Source: Chlorokybus atmophyticus (taxonomy: Eukaryota; Streptophyta; Chlorokybophyceae; Chlorokybales; Chlorokybaceae). Taken from it: a DNA stretch of 64,000 nt. The stretch spans positions 284,518 through 348,517 of the forward strand of contig RHPI01002264.1 in the NCBI GenBank assembly GCA_009103225.1. The letters run 5' to 3'. Shown here in pieces: positions 13,313-25,260 of the stretch; the stretch's first letter is position 1; each line of letters starts with the position of its first letter. Below the pieces are notes generated by a model, which worked only from the letters and a program-made list of their open reading frames with translations, searched no databases and had not been told where the DNA came from. Position numbers and translations under genes: made by a program.

Positions 13313-14175
13313 TGTTGCTTAGATGTGGCTGAGAGATGTTTGTTACACCACATAGCTATACGGTTGAATATCTCACCTGTCATTTAAGTAATGAAGCTGT
13401 GGGTCATCATTGGAAAACTTTTTGATGCCTGGCCATTGTGAGCAGGCATATAATAACAGGGCAACACGCATTGGGAACACGATACAACAGCATGTCACCA
13501 TCTGAGCAGACAACAAACTGATGTATCTGCAAAGTTAGCGACATTGCCATAGTGATGTAGCAACGGATTGGAGAAATAGATAGTTACTACGTTTGCATGT
13601 TGGGATGGGCAACACTATTTGCGTGCAAAGTGGCAGGTCCAAGTTGGATAAACTGTTGCATCACATGTACCTATGTGCATATTGACAGGTATGCATGCTT
13701 TACGCGTAATTGTCGGGCTGCGCAGGGTTGAATGTGAAGCTGTCTCGAGTTGTTCAGGTGTGATGGTGTGGGTGTGTGAGAATGGCTGCACATGTGTTCA
13801 TGGTGGCGTGTGACACAAGTGAAGGCAAAAGAATACCCCCCTGCTGAGGATACTGGGTATAGGCTCATGGGATAGATCCCACGTGCGTGTATGGCCAAGG
13901 GCAAACATATTAATAACCATAGGCGTGACAGCTGTCGGGCCTGGCAGGCTCGTGTGCCTTTCCGGATCGATCCCAACTGTACGGCCATGATGAAGACTGG
14001 TGACAGTCTTAAGGATGCCTAGGAGTGTAGCTGCACAGTGCGGAAGGCGAAGAATACCCCCTTGGCTGCAGCTGCTTGTATGCATAACACATACGGTGAT
14101 ACCAACCTGTGATGCCATTGAGTGTACTGTAGGCTCTGCGTGTGGAATGCCCTGCTAACAATGTAGAAGAGAGCA
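13313..14175. other. Intergenic; nothing recognised
   Basis: No supported gene. Two similar short blocks containing GAATACCCCC (near 13831 and 14051) suggest a small local duplication. The right edge is the LTR-like start of the fragment at 14176-14880. Confidence 0.45.
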
Positions 14176-14880
14176 AGTCAACAAGCCACCCCCCTGTGAA
14201 CTTGGGAAGTCTGCTCTTGTGAGCAGTTCTTAACGAAAATGGGGAGGCCCGTTGATGCGGCTGTCCTCACACAGGATGCCTCCAGGGGCACAGCGTCTTT
14301 TGGAGGGTCGAGGCATTAGCAATGCATGCCGGCGTTGCAGTCATTGCACAACATCAAGAGTGCGTCGTCGGCGACACTGCCGCACTTCTCACACCGCTTG
14401 CTGCGGCTGGGGCATGGATGCTGTGATGATGTTGAAACCTGCAACGTGTGGAAGGTGACATAAAGCACAGTCACAAGAGTCTTCATGTTGTCCTTGAGTC
14501 GCTCGCCATCATCGCCGAGCAGTTGCAGGACTCTGGAGGGGAGCACTTTCAGAAAGTTGCAGATGACGCGCTTGTCACTGATGTGCACATGCATGGTGTC
14601 GTGGGTGTGGGTCATGCGGTAAACATAGTCACCTGCCTCGAAGCGGCGATCGCGCTATTCGTAATACCCACTGCGAACACACTCGTAGTGCAGCGTGTTG
14701 CGGTGCTGACGATGTGGAGATTGCGCATGGCCATGGGAATGATAACACGGTATGCTATTGTAATCACAGGTTGTCCGCACTTCCTACCAACTGGGCAAAT
14801 CGCATATCATTGCAGAACCTGCGGATTGCTACCCTCGAGCACAATGCAGTACTACTGTTGTACATGGTGGCTAACATAAC
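14176..14880 (-). pseudogene. Fragment of DNMT/PHD-type gypsy element: integrase C-term, PHD finger, 3' LTR start
   Basis: Reading leftward, the fragment encodes the end of an integrase (YVYRMTHTHDTMHVH, then FLKVLPSRVLQLLGDDGER) followed by a PHD-like Cys/His cluster (CEKC, CNDCNAGMHC). It parallels 25150-25571 on the plus strand. The PHD part is dead: a TAA replaces the residue after GMHC and the last Cys pair is lost. A run of six G (minus strand) then TGGCTTGTTGACT at 14188-14176 matches the polypurine tract and LTR start of the large element at 25602-25620. A 3' end-only relic of the same family. Confidence 0.75.
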
Positions 14881-16704
14881 AAATCGCAGCATCAGCCCAC
14901 AATGACAACTTGTAAATAACCCAGCGTATGCTGATGGCCCTGGAGTGAGTCGCTACCTGCAACGCTGTCTCTGACATGTTGCAGTTCGTGGACTACAGCA
15001 CGCCTACTTCTCCAATGTGGTCCCTGTCGAACACGGTTTTATTGAACCTTCTCCAGTGAGGCAATCTCGTGCCTCTGCAGCGATGGAGGAACGCGGATGC
15101 AACACAATGACACGCCACAGAGCTCGAGCCGCTTCCATGCTGTGCGTTTGCAACCCTAGCGGTGAAGGGGCTGCCCTGCAGTCACACCTTCTTCAGGGTA
15201 GAAGGCCTGTAGTGCGTCATGATGTGTGCTAATGCTCGCTCGCTGTCGTGAGGAGCCGAATGCTGTGGTCACGCTCTATCTCCACTAAGCATACAAACCA
15301 CTCCCACAAATTGTGATGTACATAAACTCGTATTCCTTCTTGTTGGCGTGCAACTCCACGTGTTCGTTTATTAAATGGTCTAGTCCGAAACTCGATCTCA
15401 GCCGTCCGATTTGCAATTGACATATGCCATATCCAGTTTTCCTCTAACGACTTGTGTCAGAGGAGGCATTGATATGAAAATTAGCAAGGCCATATCGCAT
15501 GGCCCATTTGATAATTACAATACCAAACTCGTTTCGGCGGCATAATGGCTTAAGTCGCACTCGCTTCGCTCGTCGAGACATAAGCCGTATCGCCGCCTCA
15601 CTCGTTCAATATTCTATATGTACTTTGCGCTCACATACATAGCATCAGTAGATCTCATGCGTGCCATAATTGACGTTGTCCTCCAGCAAGTGCCCGGCCC
15701 CTACAGTGTGCTCCAGCGCTTTGCTGTTCGTTCCCAAGTACTCTTCAGACATGACTCGCCATTGCTGCAGCAGGGCATCGACGTAGTCCATGTGGCCTCT
15801 TGTCCATCCCTCGACCCGTGTGATTGAACATGCGGAATACCTCATGCACATCATTGTCACGCTAACCGTCCAGGAGGGCTCATTTCCCTCGTGTATGCCT
15901 ACATCCGACCTGTCTTCCGAGCTACCGGCATACATGTCCCCTTCAACCAGTCCAACTCTCCCGTGCTACTGGCATCAGTCCTTCACCACCACTGAGTAGT
16001 TCCATGACAATCCTCATAGGTACTCCGCGCAGCTGACACGTTGGAGTTCCGACCCTACACCCGCGACTTCCTAACCATACGCTGGAAGTCACGACCACCT
16101 AGCCTCACGATCCAGTCAAGAACTTGGAACTTCCAACCAGGAGGTCCCTCGATTCTAGCTGCCCGTGAATAGACTCGCTTTCTGCCGTTTAAACTAGATA
16201 GTTTAATATTGAACAATTAATGAATAGCCGTGATTAGACCGGTTAAGCTTGCTAAACCAATGGCTCACATGTGTTCATACGATAGTATGAGTAGATAGAC
16301 TGTTTACTTATATGCTTGGTGAAACTGTGAGTGAGTATAAGCGCATAGACTTGCAAAAGTGTAATAGCTGCTTATGTTGTAAAGCGTGAAGTTTGCTATT
16401 GCATGCTGCAAGTGTTGTGTTGTTGCGAGACTCGGAGACAATAAGTGAAGGGGTGCGACTGCACACAGCAAGCCATTTCGGTTGACAAGAAGCCTTCATA
16501 CCTATGAGAGAGTGCAACGTCTGCAGCGTGCGTGTTTCTCTGATCTCACTGTATGTGAGCTTGGTTGCATTGTGGGCACGGTGCGAACAATTACCATCCG
16601 GGTGTGGCATCACTTTGTTGCTACATTCATTCACCTCACTTAACAGTTGATATACCCATCTTCACTCACACAAGGTTCTGCAATTACGGCACTACATCTA
16701 GTAG
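14881..16704. other. Intergenic; nothing recognised
   Basis: No gene supported. An imperfect hairpin lies at about 15535-15597 (GGCGGCATAATGGCTTAAGTC against GACATAAGCCGTATCGCCGCC, loop GCACTCGCTTCGCTCGTC). Confidence 0.45.
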
Positions 16705-17034
16705 TGGCTTGTTGACTCACATTTTCACCCACCTATCCTTAAGAGAGTGCGTGTGCACCAATGTTGCTTGCATCATTGCAATAGTGGTCGTGTTCGCACT
16801 GGGTGGTAGCATGATTTGCTTGCACATAGCGCACCATCAGTCGCAAGTGTGTGAGGTGATGTGCGAGTGGTTTACCAGTAGAGCACACACACTCTACTGG
16901 CTGCATACCCTCTCTCAGCGTGCACCTGCATGAGTGAGACTCAGTTTTTAGGAGCCCACATGCTCGCAACTACGGTGGCCCTGTTCTGAGAACTTTCTAA
17001 AAAGAGCCCCAGTGACTTTGTCGGCTGGATACCA

Positions 17035-18984
17035 TTGTCATCCTCGTCATACCAGAGGCGTTTGAGCTATGGATCCCGTCCGTCATCAGCTCACAGTTCC
17101 CGTCAATCCACTTCTCGTTATCGTCTTCACGCCCACGACGCTGTTGTCGACATTGACGACATAGAGTCCCTTGGCAACAAGCACGCGCTGTACTTCTCTG
17201 ACCGTCCTGGCACCACCCCTCTGGATGACTTCATTGTCAAGTTCGACTCCAAGATGTGCTACCAGGCATCCAAGCTCGGCCATTGGTCAGATGAGATGTC
17301 CTACAAGGAAAGCTTCGCGTCGCTGCCCAATACCTTAAGCATGAAGCTCAGCGATTCTAGACGTCTGTAGCCATTCAGCACCGCATCGCCGGTTTTCGAG
17401 ACACTGTCATTGTCCCCTTGCCCTTGGCTGCCCCTGCACCCGTGTTTCAACCTGGACCCCTGCCTGGGACCGTGCTGGGTGACGCGCTGGCAACCGCTGC
17501 AGCTGAAGCGGAAGCAACCAACCCACATGTTGTCCAAGGGGACATGACTGCTGAAGAGTTTGTCGAGGCTCCACATCTATGTGCATATGAGGTGGAGTTG
17601 CGTGTCCAGAGTATCCGACGAGAGCGCCACTAGGAGCAGGGGCAGGAGGAGCATGAGGAGCACCTGCGGCAATAGCAGCTGCTCCTCCTGCTCCTCCTGC
17701 CCCTGTTGTTGGCAACGCTGCTGCTGCCTCACCCAAGCCAACACGTGCCACCAACCAGACGCTGTTCCGAGCCTGCGGCATCTCCGTGGGATCAGCCATT
17801 GTCGGCCGGCCATCCTTCACAATCAGAGTGGACTCCACTCTGACTCGGACGTGTCGGACACGTCCGAGTCTCCACTCCAAGACCTGTACGCTGCCCTACG
17901 GCGCACCTTTCCTGCTCAGAACAGCCAAAGAGCTGCGTCGCTTCCCGCAAGATTGGTGAGGACCCTCTGCGCATGTACACGCGCCTGGCTCAGCTGCTGA
18001 GAGACACGACCTATGGCATCATCAGCGACGAAGTTGCTGCTGTCTTGTCTTGTTTGTCATCCAATTGGAACACCCGCAGAGTGACACCGTCAGCCAGACC
18101 CTGAACAACACGCGGCCACACGGTTACTCTCTGTCTCAGGCTTTTGAGGTAGCATTTGCGCTATACGAACGGCGTGTGTGGGAGAAGGCAGTCCTGGACA
18201 TGAACAGCTCCAGTTTACGCGCACCGGCTCCCTCGCCTTAGTCAAGATGAGAACGGACTCGCATCAGTTCTTGACACAATGAAGGCGCACCAAAGGCAGC
18301 TCATGCTGCCTGCACTCCCTGCTCCCGTCCTATGCCATCGTCGTGGGCGCCACGGACATAATAAAAAGGAGTGTACGGTCGAGTACGACACCCTGGTGTG
18401 TGACCACTGCTAGCAGACGGGACATCTGGAGGCATTGTGGTACACCAAGCACCCTGAGTTGGGGCCAGCCGGTGGCTACAACTATAACAACAACAACACT
18501 GGCAACAACACTGGCTCGCGCCGAGACGACGCCAATGGCTATCGTGGGAAGAACCGCCCCTCACAACAAAAACAAAACAACAACGGGCGCGCACGCGTCG
18601 CTGCCACACAAAAGGCACCAGCCACAGAGACACTTGAGGTAGTCGCGTGCAGCTCTCACCGCATGGGTGGACGAGCTCACTGCTCAGCTGAAAAGGCAGG
18701 GCGATGATTACCAGGCCTGCTACGCTGTTTTCCGTTACACTGGCGTGGCAACCAAGCGTGATCGGGACTCTCACCGCGAGGGCAAGAGGCACAACGTCTC
18801 GCAGGTGAAGCGGCAGCCGCAAGGCAAGCGCCAATTGCAGCTTCAGACACCCCGGAGGCGTCAGCTGAGGCTTCCACCTCGGCCATACCAGAGGCACCGG
18901 GACCAATACGCGCAGGTCGCGCACAACAGCGGGCACTCCAACAGGGTGCTGCCGCCGCCGCCGTCCAGCAGGCCACCGTTGTAG
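17035..18984 (+). pseudogene. gag region with degenerate CCHC knuckle
   Basis: Opens with a Ser/Arg-rich frame (17035-17370) and continues in other frames with several stops. A zinc knuckle lies at 18399-18440: CDHC, a TAG stop, QTGH and then LEALW, so the last metal-binding Cys of CX2CX4HX4C is Trp and one position is nonsense. An Asn-rich stretch (YNYNNNN) follows, then a basic region. A short perfect palindrome is at 17842-17870. The reading start is not secure because no ATG begins the first frame. Placement 5' of the protease fits Gag. Confidence 0.6.
17842..17870. repeat. Perfect 29-base inverted repeat in gag
   Basis: GACTCGGACGTGTC, one G, then its exact reverse complement. Outer copies of GAGTGGA / TCCACTC at 17826 and 17871 can pair around it. 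Confidence 0.85.
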
Positions 18985-20639
18985 ATGACTCGAGTGGTGC
19001 CGTCTGTGCTGCCGAGGCTATCTACGCTGCTAACCCAAACCACTTCAGCTGCACGCCTTGCAGCTGCGGGGTTCACCACCGCCGTCGCCGCTCGCGAAGC
19101 CTTGGAGGATGAAATTGTCAACGGCATAGGCCCCACACTACACGAGCGCCGTGAGCTATCACACCAGCACTACAACTTATAGGTAGCGCAGCTGGCCTTT
19201 ACCGTCTTCTGAGGGCTCTGAACACGCTATCGCGCCGCCCCTCCACCATGCCCAGCAGAGACTCTGAGGCCTTTACCGTCTTCTGGGGGCTCTAGACACG
19301 CTATCGCGCCGCCCCTCCACCATGCCCAGCATAGACTCTCAGGCAGGACCCCTCTCCGCTTGGCCCGCTGGACACTAACGATAATACGCGCATTTTAGCC
19401 CGGCCCCGCTCTTTGACAATGTCAACCTGCTGACCCTGACACAGCCGGACTTCACCATGCGTCTCGTGACCTTAGCCCAAGTACACACATGGGCAGTGGC
19501 GCAAAGACGGGCCCAACAGCAGAGGCCACCTGCCACGCATCCCCCGGCACCATTAAGGACACCCCTCGGAGCTGCACACGAGGCTGCACAGAGCCCCGAG
19601 GAGTTGCGACTGCTAATGATTTGGCCACCAGAGCAGCGCTATCTTGGGCTGGGCTACTTGACACCTGAAGGATACCTTCATCGCTCGGGCGCGGGCTTGG
19701 CAAAGGAGCAGCGCATCCGTATCTAGATCATGCAGGATCTGAACCCCAACGCCGGCTACATCACACGGCGTCTTCGCGACCTGCTGGGACACCATCCTCT
19801 ATACCGGGTACAGGTGCAAGCCCTACTGGATGGTGCACAACCACCCCGCCGTGCCCATGATTGCATTCGGTATTCGCTGGGAATGGCTGAGCGCGTTCGT
19901 GCGATCCATGATGCAAGCACTCGACGAGGAGGGGGGCCAGGCGCTAACCAACGCCATCAACATAGCTGATGTTCTCTCACGGATGCCAGGAGCCAAAGCA
20001 GCCAGACAACATGACCGCATCCGCATCTTCTACAAACAGCGGCATGTTCGTCAGCATCGGGAACCAACCACCACCCTTTGCGTTCGCGCTATAGCGGTGC
20101 TGGAGATGGGAATCGTGGGTGGTCGCTGATCGCCGTGTTATATTAGAGATACTGCGCGTAAACACCCTCACTCACATTCACGGACAAAAGCTGATCATGA
20201 CCCTCTACTTGCCAATGCGTCGCGTAGAGTTCCATGACCACGATCACGAACCCTCGGCTATATGGGAAACCACGCTAGTAAGGGAAGCATCACAGAAAGC
20301 GCGATGCTTTCTATTCAAGACATTTCGACCAAGCAACTTTGGATTCCCACGACGCCAAGACGGTGAATTAGGGCCACCAGAGGGTCCTTTGCCGTCATCA
20401 ACAGCTGGTGGAGCATGACCATCCCAGCCACCAGCACCGCTAGGTGGCTTGCCCGGCGCTGGTCAGCCACAGCAACCACCATCAGGTGGATGATCAGGCA
20501 CAGGTAAGCGCACAACCATGGCAGCACAGCGCACCATTACCCCTGCCTCTACACCGTTCTCTGCCTCCGCACCGCACCGTGCTCATGACCGACTCAGCGT
20601 CTCAGCCAACGCTGTCATGATCGCCACCAAGGCAAGCAC
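18985..20639 (+). other. Uncharacterised linker between gag and protease
   Basis: Open frames at 19457-19726, 19730-19969 and 19830-20129 read as normal protein but match no domain I recognise. Near 20340-20450 the sequence encodes a Gly/Pro-rich linker. A 74-bp direct tandem duplication is at 19194-19341. Confidence 0.4.
19194..19341. repeat. 74-bp tandem duplication, two copies
   Basis: Copies at 19194-19267 and 19268-19341 start GGCCTTTACCGTCTTCTG and differ at only a few positions. 74 is not a multiple of three, so the duplication shifts the frame. Confidence 0.85.
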
Positions 20640-20960
20640 GTGCTCATTGCCGGCAGAGCACAAAAGAGAGTATTATTGGACACCGGCGCACAGCCCGTGT
20701 TCATTGGCAAGCACCTCGCGCGCACCCTCGGCATCACCGCAGCTGTCCTACGCCCTTGCCCGTACTCCCTCAGCACTATGCTCGATACTGAGCAGCAAGC
20801 ACTTGACATCACAGTGCGTGCCATCACCCTTGTAGAACTCGACCCTGCTCACACCACCACGGTGGACTGGCACTCTGTGGGTACGGACTCTGGTAAATAT
20901 GACCTGATCCTCGGGCAGGAGTTCAACTTTCTTATCAGCATCGAGCTCAGCTGCTGGTAA
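20640..20960 (+). CDS. Retropepsin (aspartic protease) domain
   Basis: The frame contains VLLDTGAQPVFIG, the catalytic D-T-G loop, and about 75 residues later YDLILGQEF, matching the conserved I-L-G strand of retropepsins. It would dimerise and cut the Gag-Pol polyprotein. It follows a Gly/Pro linker and is followed by the methyltransferase; a stop TAA comes soon after ILGQEF. The motif residues are intact in this domain. Confidence 0.75.
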   Translation: MLIAGRAQKRVLLDTGAQPVFIGKHLARTLGITAAVLRPCPYSLSTMLDTEQQALDITVRAITLVELDPAHTTTVDWHSVGTDSGKYDLILGQEFNFLISIELSCW

Positions 20961-21264
20961 AAGAAGACATGGTTTTGACCCACTTGGTACACCGGCAGCA
21001 GCATCGCTGCAGAACTCCATGTCACCATGATCGCGACAATGCCAACACACGCAGTGCATCGATGGCAGTTCGCATCGAAGGCTTTGATCGCATCCCCTAC
21101 AACGACACCCAGCAACCAGCAGGTGTGGAGGTGGCTCTGCAGGACCCCACGCACCAATCAACAACAAGCCGTCATCGCTGCCAACTCTCTGCTGCACACA
21201 TAAAGCTTCCCAAAGTTCCTTGCCTACCGTAAACCAAGGTGTGTCCGTGAACAGCATTGTGTGG

Positions 21265-22262
21265 TGATGGGCATGGTAGAGTTCCACGCATTCAGGCGCA
21301 GACATGGCATCACACTGCCGGAGCTCTTCGGAGGCATCGGCAGCGGCCTCGCCAGTCCTCAACGCCGGCATCATGGTCAACCAGTCTTACTACTGTGAGC
21401 CTGATCCACATGCACAGACCGCGCTGAAGCACCATCTCCAACTGTTGCACGAATGCCACCCCGAGCAACTGCCACTGTCCGCACTCAACGGCAGCCTCCG
21501 CGCACTGCCGCAAGACATCCGGCCTCATCTTCAGACACCATTTGCTCGCACTTGCTAATACCGACTTGCTCATCGCAGGCTGGGAGTGTCAAGGCTATTC
21601 CAAAGCTGACACTAGCAAAGGATTGAAGGATCCGCGCTCCACGCTGTTCACGGAGCTGCTGCGTGTCATTCACATTTTGCAACATCACCAGAATGCCAGA
21701 CCACTGGCCTACATCTTGGCCAGAATTTATTCTATTCGTATTCTGAGGATGACAACCGGCCCAACGTAAGGGAGAACTTCCACCACATGCTGGGACACTC
21801 TGTGCGCATCAACGCAGCACGTCACGGGTCACGCGCACACCGCATCCTCGCCAAGTGGACCAACCTGGCTGTGGAGAAATTGTCCATGGCGGAACACCGG
21901 TTCAGCATCACGGCTGCAAGGCCTAACAATGGATGCCAATTTGGACCCCGATCGCAAGGCTCAACCCATCGCTTGCCTCGAGCACGCACGCTTCTATCCG
22001 TGCAACCAACCCAGCCAACCTCGCCGCGCACTGCCCATATTGGTGTCATACCCTGGCTCTTACGCCTTTCGTAATGGATGGGAGGGCATGGTATGGGACA
22101 GCACCACAGGTCGTCTAGAAGAACCCAATGCACGAGAGCGCAAACACACGCCACGGGTTTCTTCCTACACACTGTTTCTGTTGCCCACCTTACCGACAAT
22201 CACCGACAACAGCTGCTAGGCCGTGCCATAGACCAAAATAGCATGGTGTGGTTGCTGAAGAC
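21265..22262 (+). pseudogene. C5-cytosine DNA methyltransferase domain inside the retroelement, frameshifted
   Basis: Motifs occur in the order expected of a DNMT. Motif I (AdoMet binding) is ELFGGIGSGL at 21321-21350, followed by a CEPDPHA strand end. Motif IV is DLLIAGWECQGYS, with the catalytic Cys codon at 21587-21589; canonical PC is EC here. KGLKDPRSTLFTELLRVI follows. Motif VI (usually ENV) reads QNL near 21718. Motif VIII is GSRAHRI, then AKWTNL. A target-recognition-like region (LVSYPGSYAFRNG, LEEPNARER) and motif X (QQLLGRAIDQNSMVWLL) end the domain. At least three frame changes (near 21355, 21540 and 21715, another near 22130) make this copy non-coding. It sits between protease and RT, so it would have been a polyprotein part able to methylate the element's own cDNA or the insertion locus; that role is inferred. 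Confidence 0.85.
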
Positions 22263-22487
22263 GTGTTTCGCCATTCAAGATCGTCATGTGTCCCTTGAGG
22301 ACTTCGAACACATGACCGGGGGGTGGATCAATCGCCCTCAACATGTACAGGCTTACACAGCACTCGATACCGCTCGCATGGCGGAGCAAGCAGCAGTCAT
22401 GGTTGAAGACATCCCCGCGAAGGCCAATGCCATGTCCTGGGATCACGCCATAAGCCGCCTCGCTCTCGACACCATGAGATCAGCTGG

Positions 22488-23868
22488 AGGCCTTGCTGAA
22501 CAAACGGAGAGCACAGTTCAGCTTCCACGTCAAGGAGTTGGGCAAGTCTTCAGTCTACGTGATGGATATAGACCTCATCGATGAAGAGCCAGTCTTCAGG
22601 CGACAGTACAAGCTCTCCAAACTTGAGGAAGACTTGATCGAACAACGTTGCCAAGCATTGGCAGAAGCAGGCCTCATTGATGAGTCCACCTCTGATTTCG
22701 CCGCTGCCACGGTCAAGCCACTCAATAAAGATGCTGACGGCAACTAGACAGAGAGGCGTATGTGTGGATGCAATCGCCCACTCAACAACAAGACCAAGCA
22801 GGACCGCTGTCCGATGCCCAAAGCTGAAGGCATCTTGACGACGTCGGTTCTTGCACCATCTTTAGCATCCTCAACATGCGGCAAGGATACGACCAGATCG
22901 AGATCAAGGCTGAGGACAAACACAAGACCTCATTCTGGGGCAACCGTCAATTGTACAAGTGGAAGGTCATGCCTTTTTGACGAAAGAACGCACTCGCCAA
23001 GTTCCAGAGAGTCATGGACAAGAAACTCAATGGCTGTGACCTCGCCCGTTGCTATATCGATGACATCATTATCTTCAGCCACACACCGGAGGAGCACCTG
23101 CTCCACATTGAGGAGGTGTTACGTAGAGTCAAGACAGTCAGCATGACTTTGCACCCCAACAAGTGCACCTTCTTCACCAACAAGGTGCCATACTTGGGCC
23201 ACATGATCGTGCCCAACGGTGTACACATTCAGCAGGCCAAAGTTGAAGCGCTTGTGGCCATTCCTGCCCCCACCAACCTCACACAGCTACGCGCCTTCCT
23301 CGGGCTAGCTAACTACTACCGACGGTTTGTACAAGCCTTCTTAAAAACCGCGCGTCCTCTCAACAAGCTGCTGGAAAAAGAAGCAGAATGGGAGTGGAAG
23401 GACACTCACCAGCATGCCTTCCAAGAGCTGAAACAGAGGCTCACCACGGCCCCCATCTCGCAACGGCCACACTACAACAAGTCCTTCATCTTGCATACAG
23501 ACTGGAGCAAGCTTGGCATGGGAGCTGTGCTCGTTCAGCACGACAACAACAAGAAGGAGAGAGTTGTCTCTTACGCCAGCCGCAGCAATAACGCTGCCAA
23601 GGCCAACTACAGTAGCTACGAGGGCAAGTGCCTTGGCGCTGTGTGGGCCATCTCCATTTTCAGGCCATTCCTGTTTGGACGACAGTTTAAACTCATCACC
23701 GATCATTAGCCTCTGCGCTGGCTGATAAGCAACCAACACTCGACCGGCAAGCTGGCTCGTTGGGCGCTCCTTCTCCAGGAGTACGACTTCGAGATTTAGC
23801 ATCGAGCAGGCCTCGCCAATCACGATGCCGACGGCCTCAGCCGCAATCCTCACCTCTCCACCCACGAC
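22488..23868 (+). pseudogene. Reverse transcriptase and RNase H
   Basis: The RT begins with the gypsy-type entry (DIDLIDEEPVFRRQYKLS), then RPLNNKTKQDRCPMPKA, then the fingers/palm strand LNMRQGYDQIEI. The active site YIDD is at 23053-23064, followed by YLGHMIVPNGV and the connection FLGLANYYRRFV. RNase H has FILHTDWSKLGMGAVL, YSSYEGKCLGAVWA, LITDH and, at its end, ADGLSRNP. Damage: TAG at 22745, a frameshift near 22835, TGA at about 22978, TAG at 23707 and TAG at 23797. The last two replace Gln in motifs normally read HQPLRWL and IQHRAG. Confidence 0.85.
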
Positions 23869-24199
23869 ACCACCGGAGCTTGCCACGAGTTGACATCCTC
23901 AGCTTCTCCACCAGGAGTAGGCACCATGTTTGCTGTAGCAGCACTGCGTTCGGGCCGCACCACAGCCACAACGAACACAGCATCACTGCATTTGGGCCAC
24001 GCCACGGCCATAACGAATATGTCACCATCTTCGGACAATGAAGACCCAAACATGCCTGCTCTGAAGCCAGCACCCGACGTCTCCGATGAGGGGGGTGTCG
24101 ACGACATCGAGTTGCCGCCCACCGACCTCCGTCATGAAACCTGGCTGGACACCCACTCCCTAGCCTTCCTGCAACAAGGGCACATGCCTGCAGCCTCGG

Positions 24200-25260
24200 C
24201 GCGAGGGAGCACAACCGCATTAGCCAACGCACACAGTACTACCATTGGACAGACGACCACCTACTACGACGCATCCGCATCGAAGATAAGGAGGTCCCTG
24301 CTCCCCATCTACGAGAGGGCATCATCCCCGCTCTCTATACCGAGCTGGGACACTTCGGTGTCAAGCGCACCTTTAGCTTGGTACGCGCACGTTACTGGTG
24401 GCACGGCATGTACACACAAGTGCGTGCCTACGTAGGCACTTGCTTGCACTGTGACGTCGTACGCGCCAGCCTCAACACGCGCACCACCACCTTGCATGCA
24501 CCGCCCATCACTGGGATGTTCTATTGTTGGGGTCTCGACATCCTTAAGGACCTGGTCCCCTCCGCCCGCGGCAACAAGTACATCCTTAACATGATTGAGC
24601 ACTTCTTAAATTGGATCGAGCTGGTTCCTCTTCTCGACAAGAGCAGCAGAGGAGTCTCCAATGCTTTCCTCAAGAACGTCCTCAGTCGCTTTGGCTTCTG
24701 CGCTGAAGTGGTGACTGACCAGGGCACCGAAGTGTGTGGGGAGTTTGACGATCTCCTCAATCTCGCGTACATCGACCACCGGCGCACTTCACGAGACCAC
24801 CCACAGACCATTAAGAAGGCGCTGCGAAAGCACGCCATCGAGCACGAGAAGCGTACCTGGGATGATTACCTCCCCTGGCGGGCTTTAGGCTACCGCCTAT
24901 CCAAGCAAGCCGCACTCAACAAGTACAGCCCTGACCAACCGCTGTTTAGCCGCGAGCCACTTCTCCCTTTCCGCGCACAGCAAGAAGCTGCACGGGTGCT
25001 GGACAACCTTGAGGACCCAGCCCTCATGTAGTACAACATGAAAGCCCGCGCCAACCTCTTCTATCACCTAGTCCCCATGGCCATGAGCAACTTGCGCATT
25101 GCTCAGCACCGCGACACCCTGCACTACGCGTCCGCAGCGGCTTCTACAAACAGCGCAATCGGCGCTTCGAAGCAGGTGACTTTGTATATCGCATGACCCG
25201 CACACAGAACACCATGAAACATCAGCGTCTAGCGCGTCATCTACAAAGTCTTGAAAGTAT
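24200..25260 (+). pseudogene. Integrase with deletion at the catalytic Glu
   Basis: The zinc-binding N-terminus is visible (ELGHFGVKRT, then CLHC). The core has the first Asp in WGLDILKDL and the second in VVTDQGTEV. Where gypsy integrases read HPQTNG followed by ER, this copy reads DHPQTIKKALRKHA: a short in-frame segment holding the DDE glutamate is gone. TAG at 25029 and a frameshift near 25130 follow. The C-terminal small domain (VYRMTRTQNTM, VYPSGILNLLGNDGERL, then APCHLP) leads directly into the PHD finger. Confidence 0.8.

Noticed and set aside
19194-19341. CRISPR-like or satellite array
   Set aside because: Only two adjacent 74-bp copies without spacers; a simple tandem duplication in a eukaryotic element.
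21265-22262. Methyltransferase as an independent host gene
   Set aside because: It lies between retropepsin and RT on the same strand with no intron or separate boundaries visible. Kept as an element domain, though a chance insertion cannot be fully excluded.
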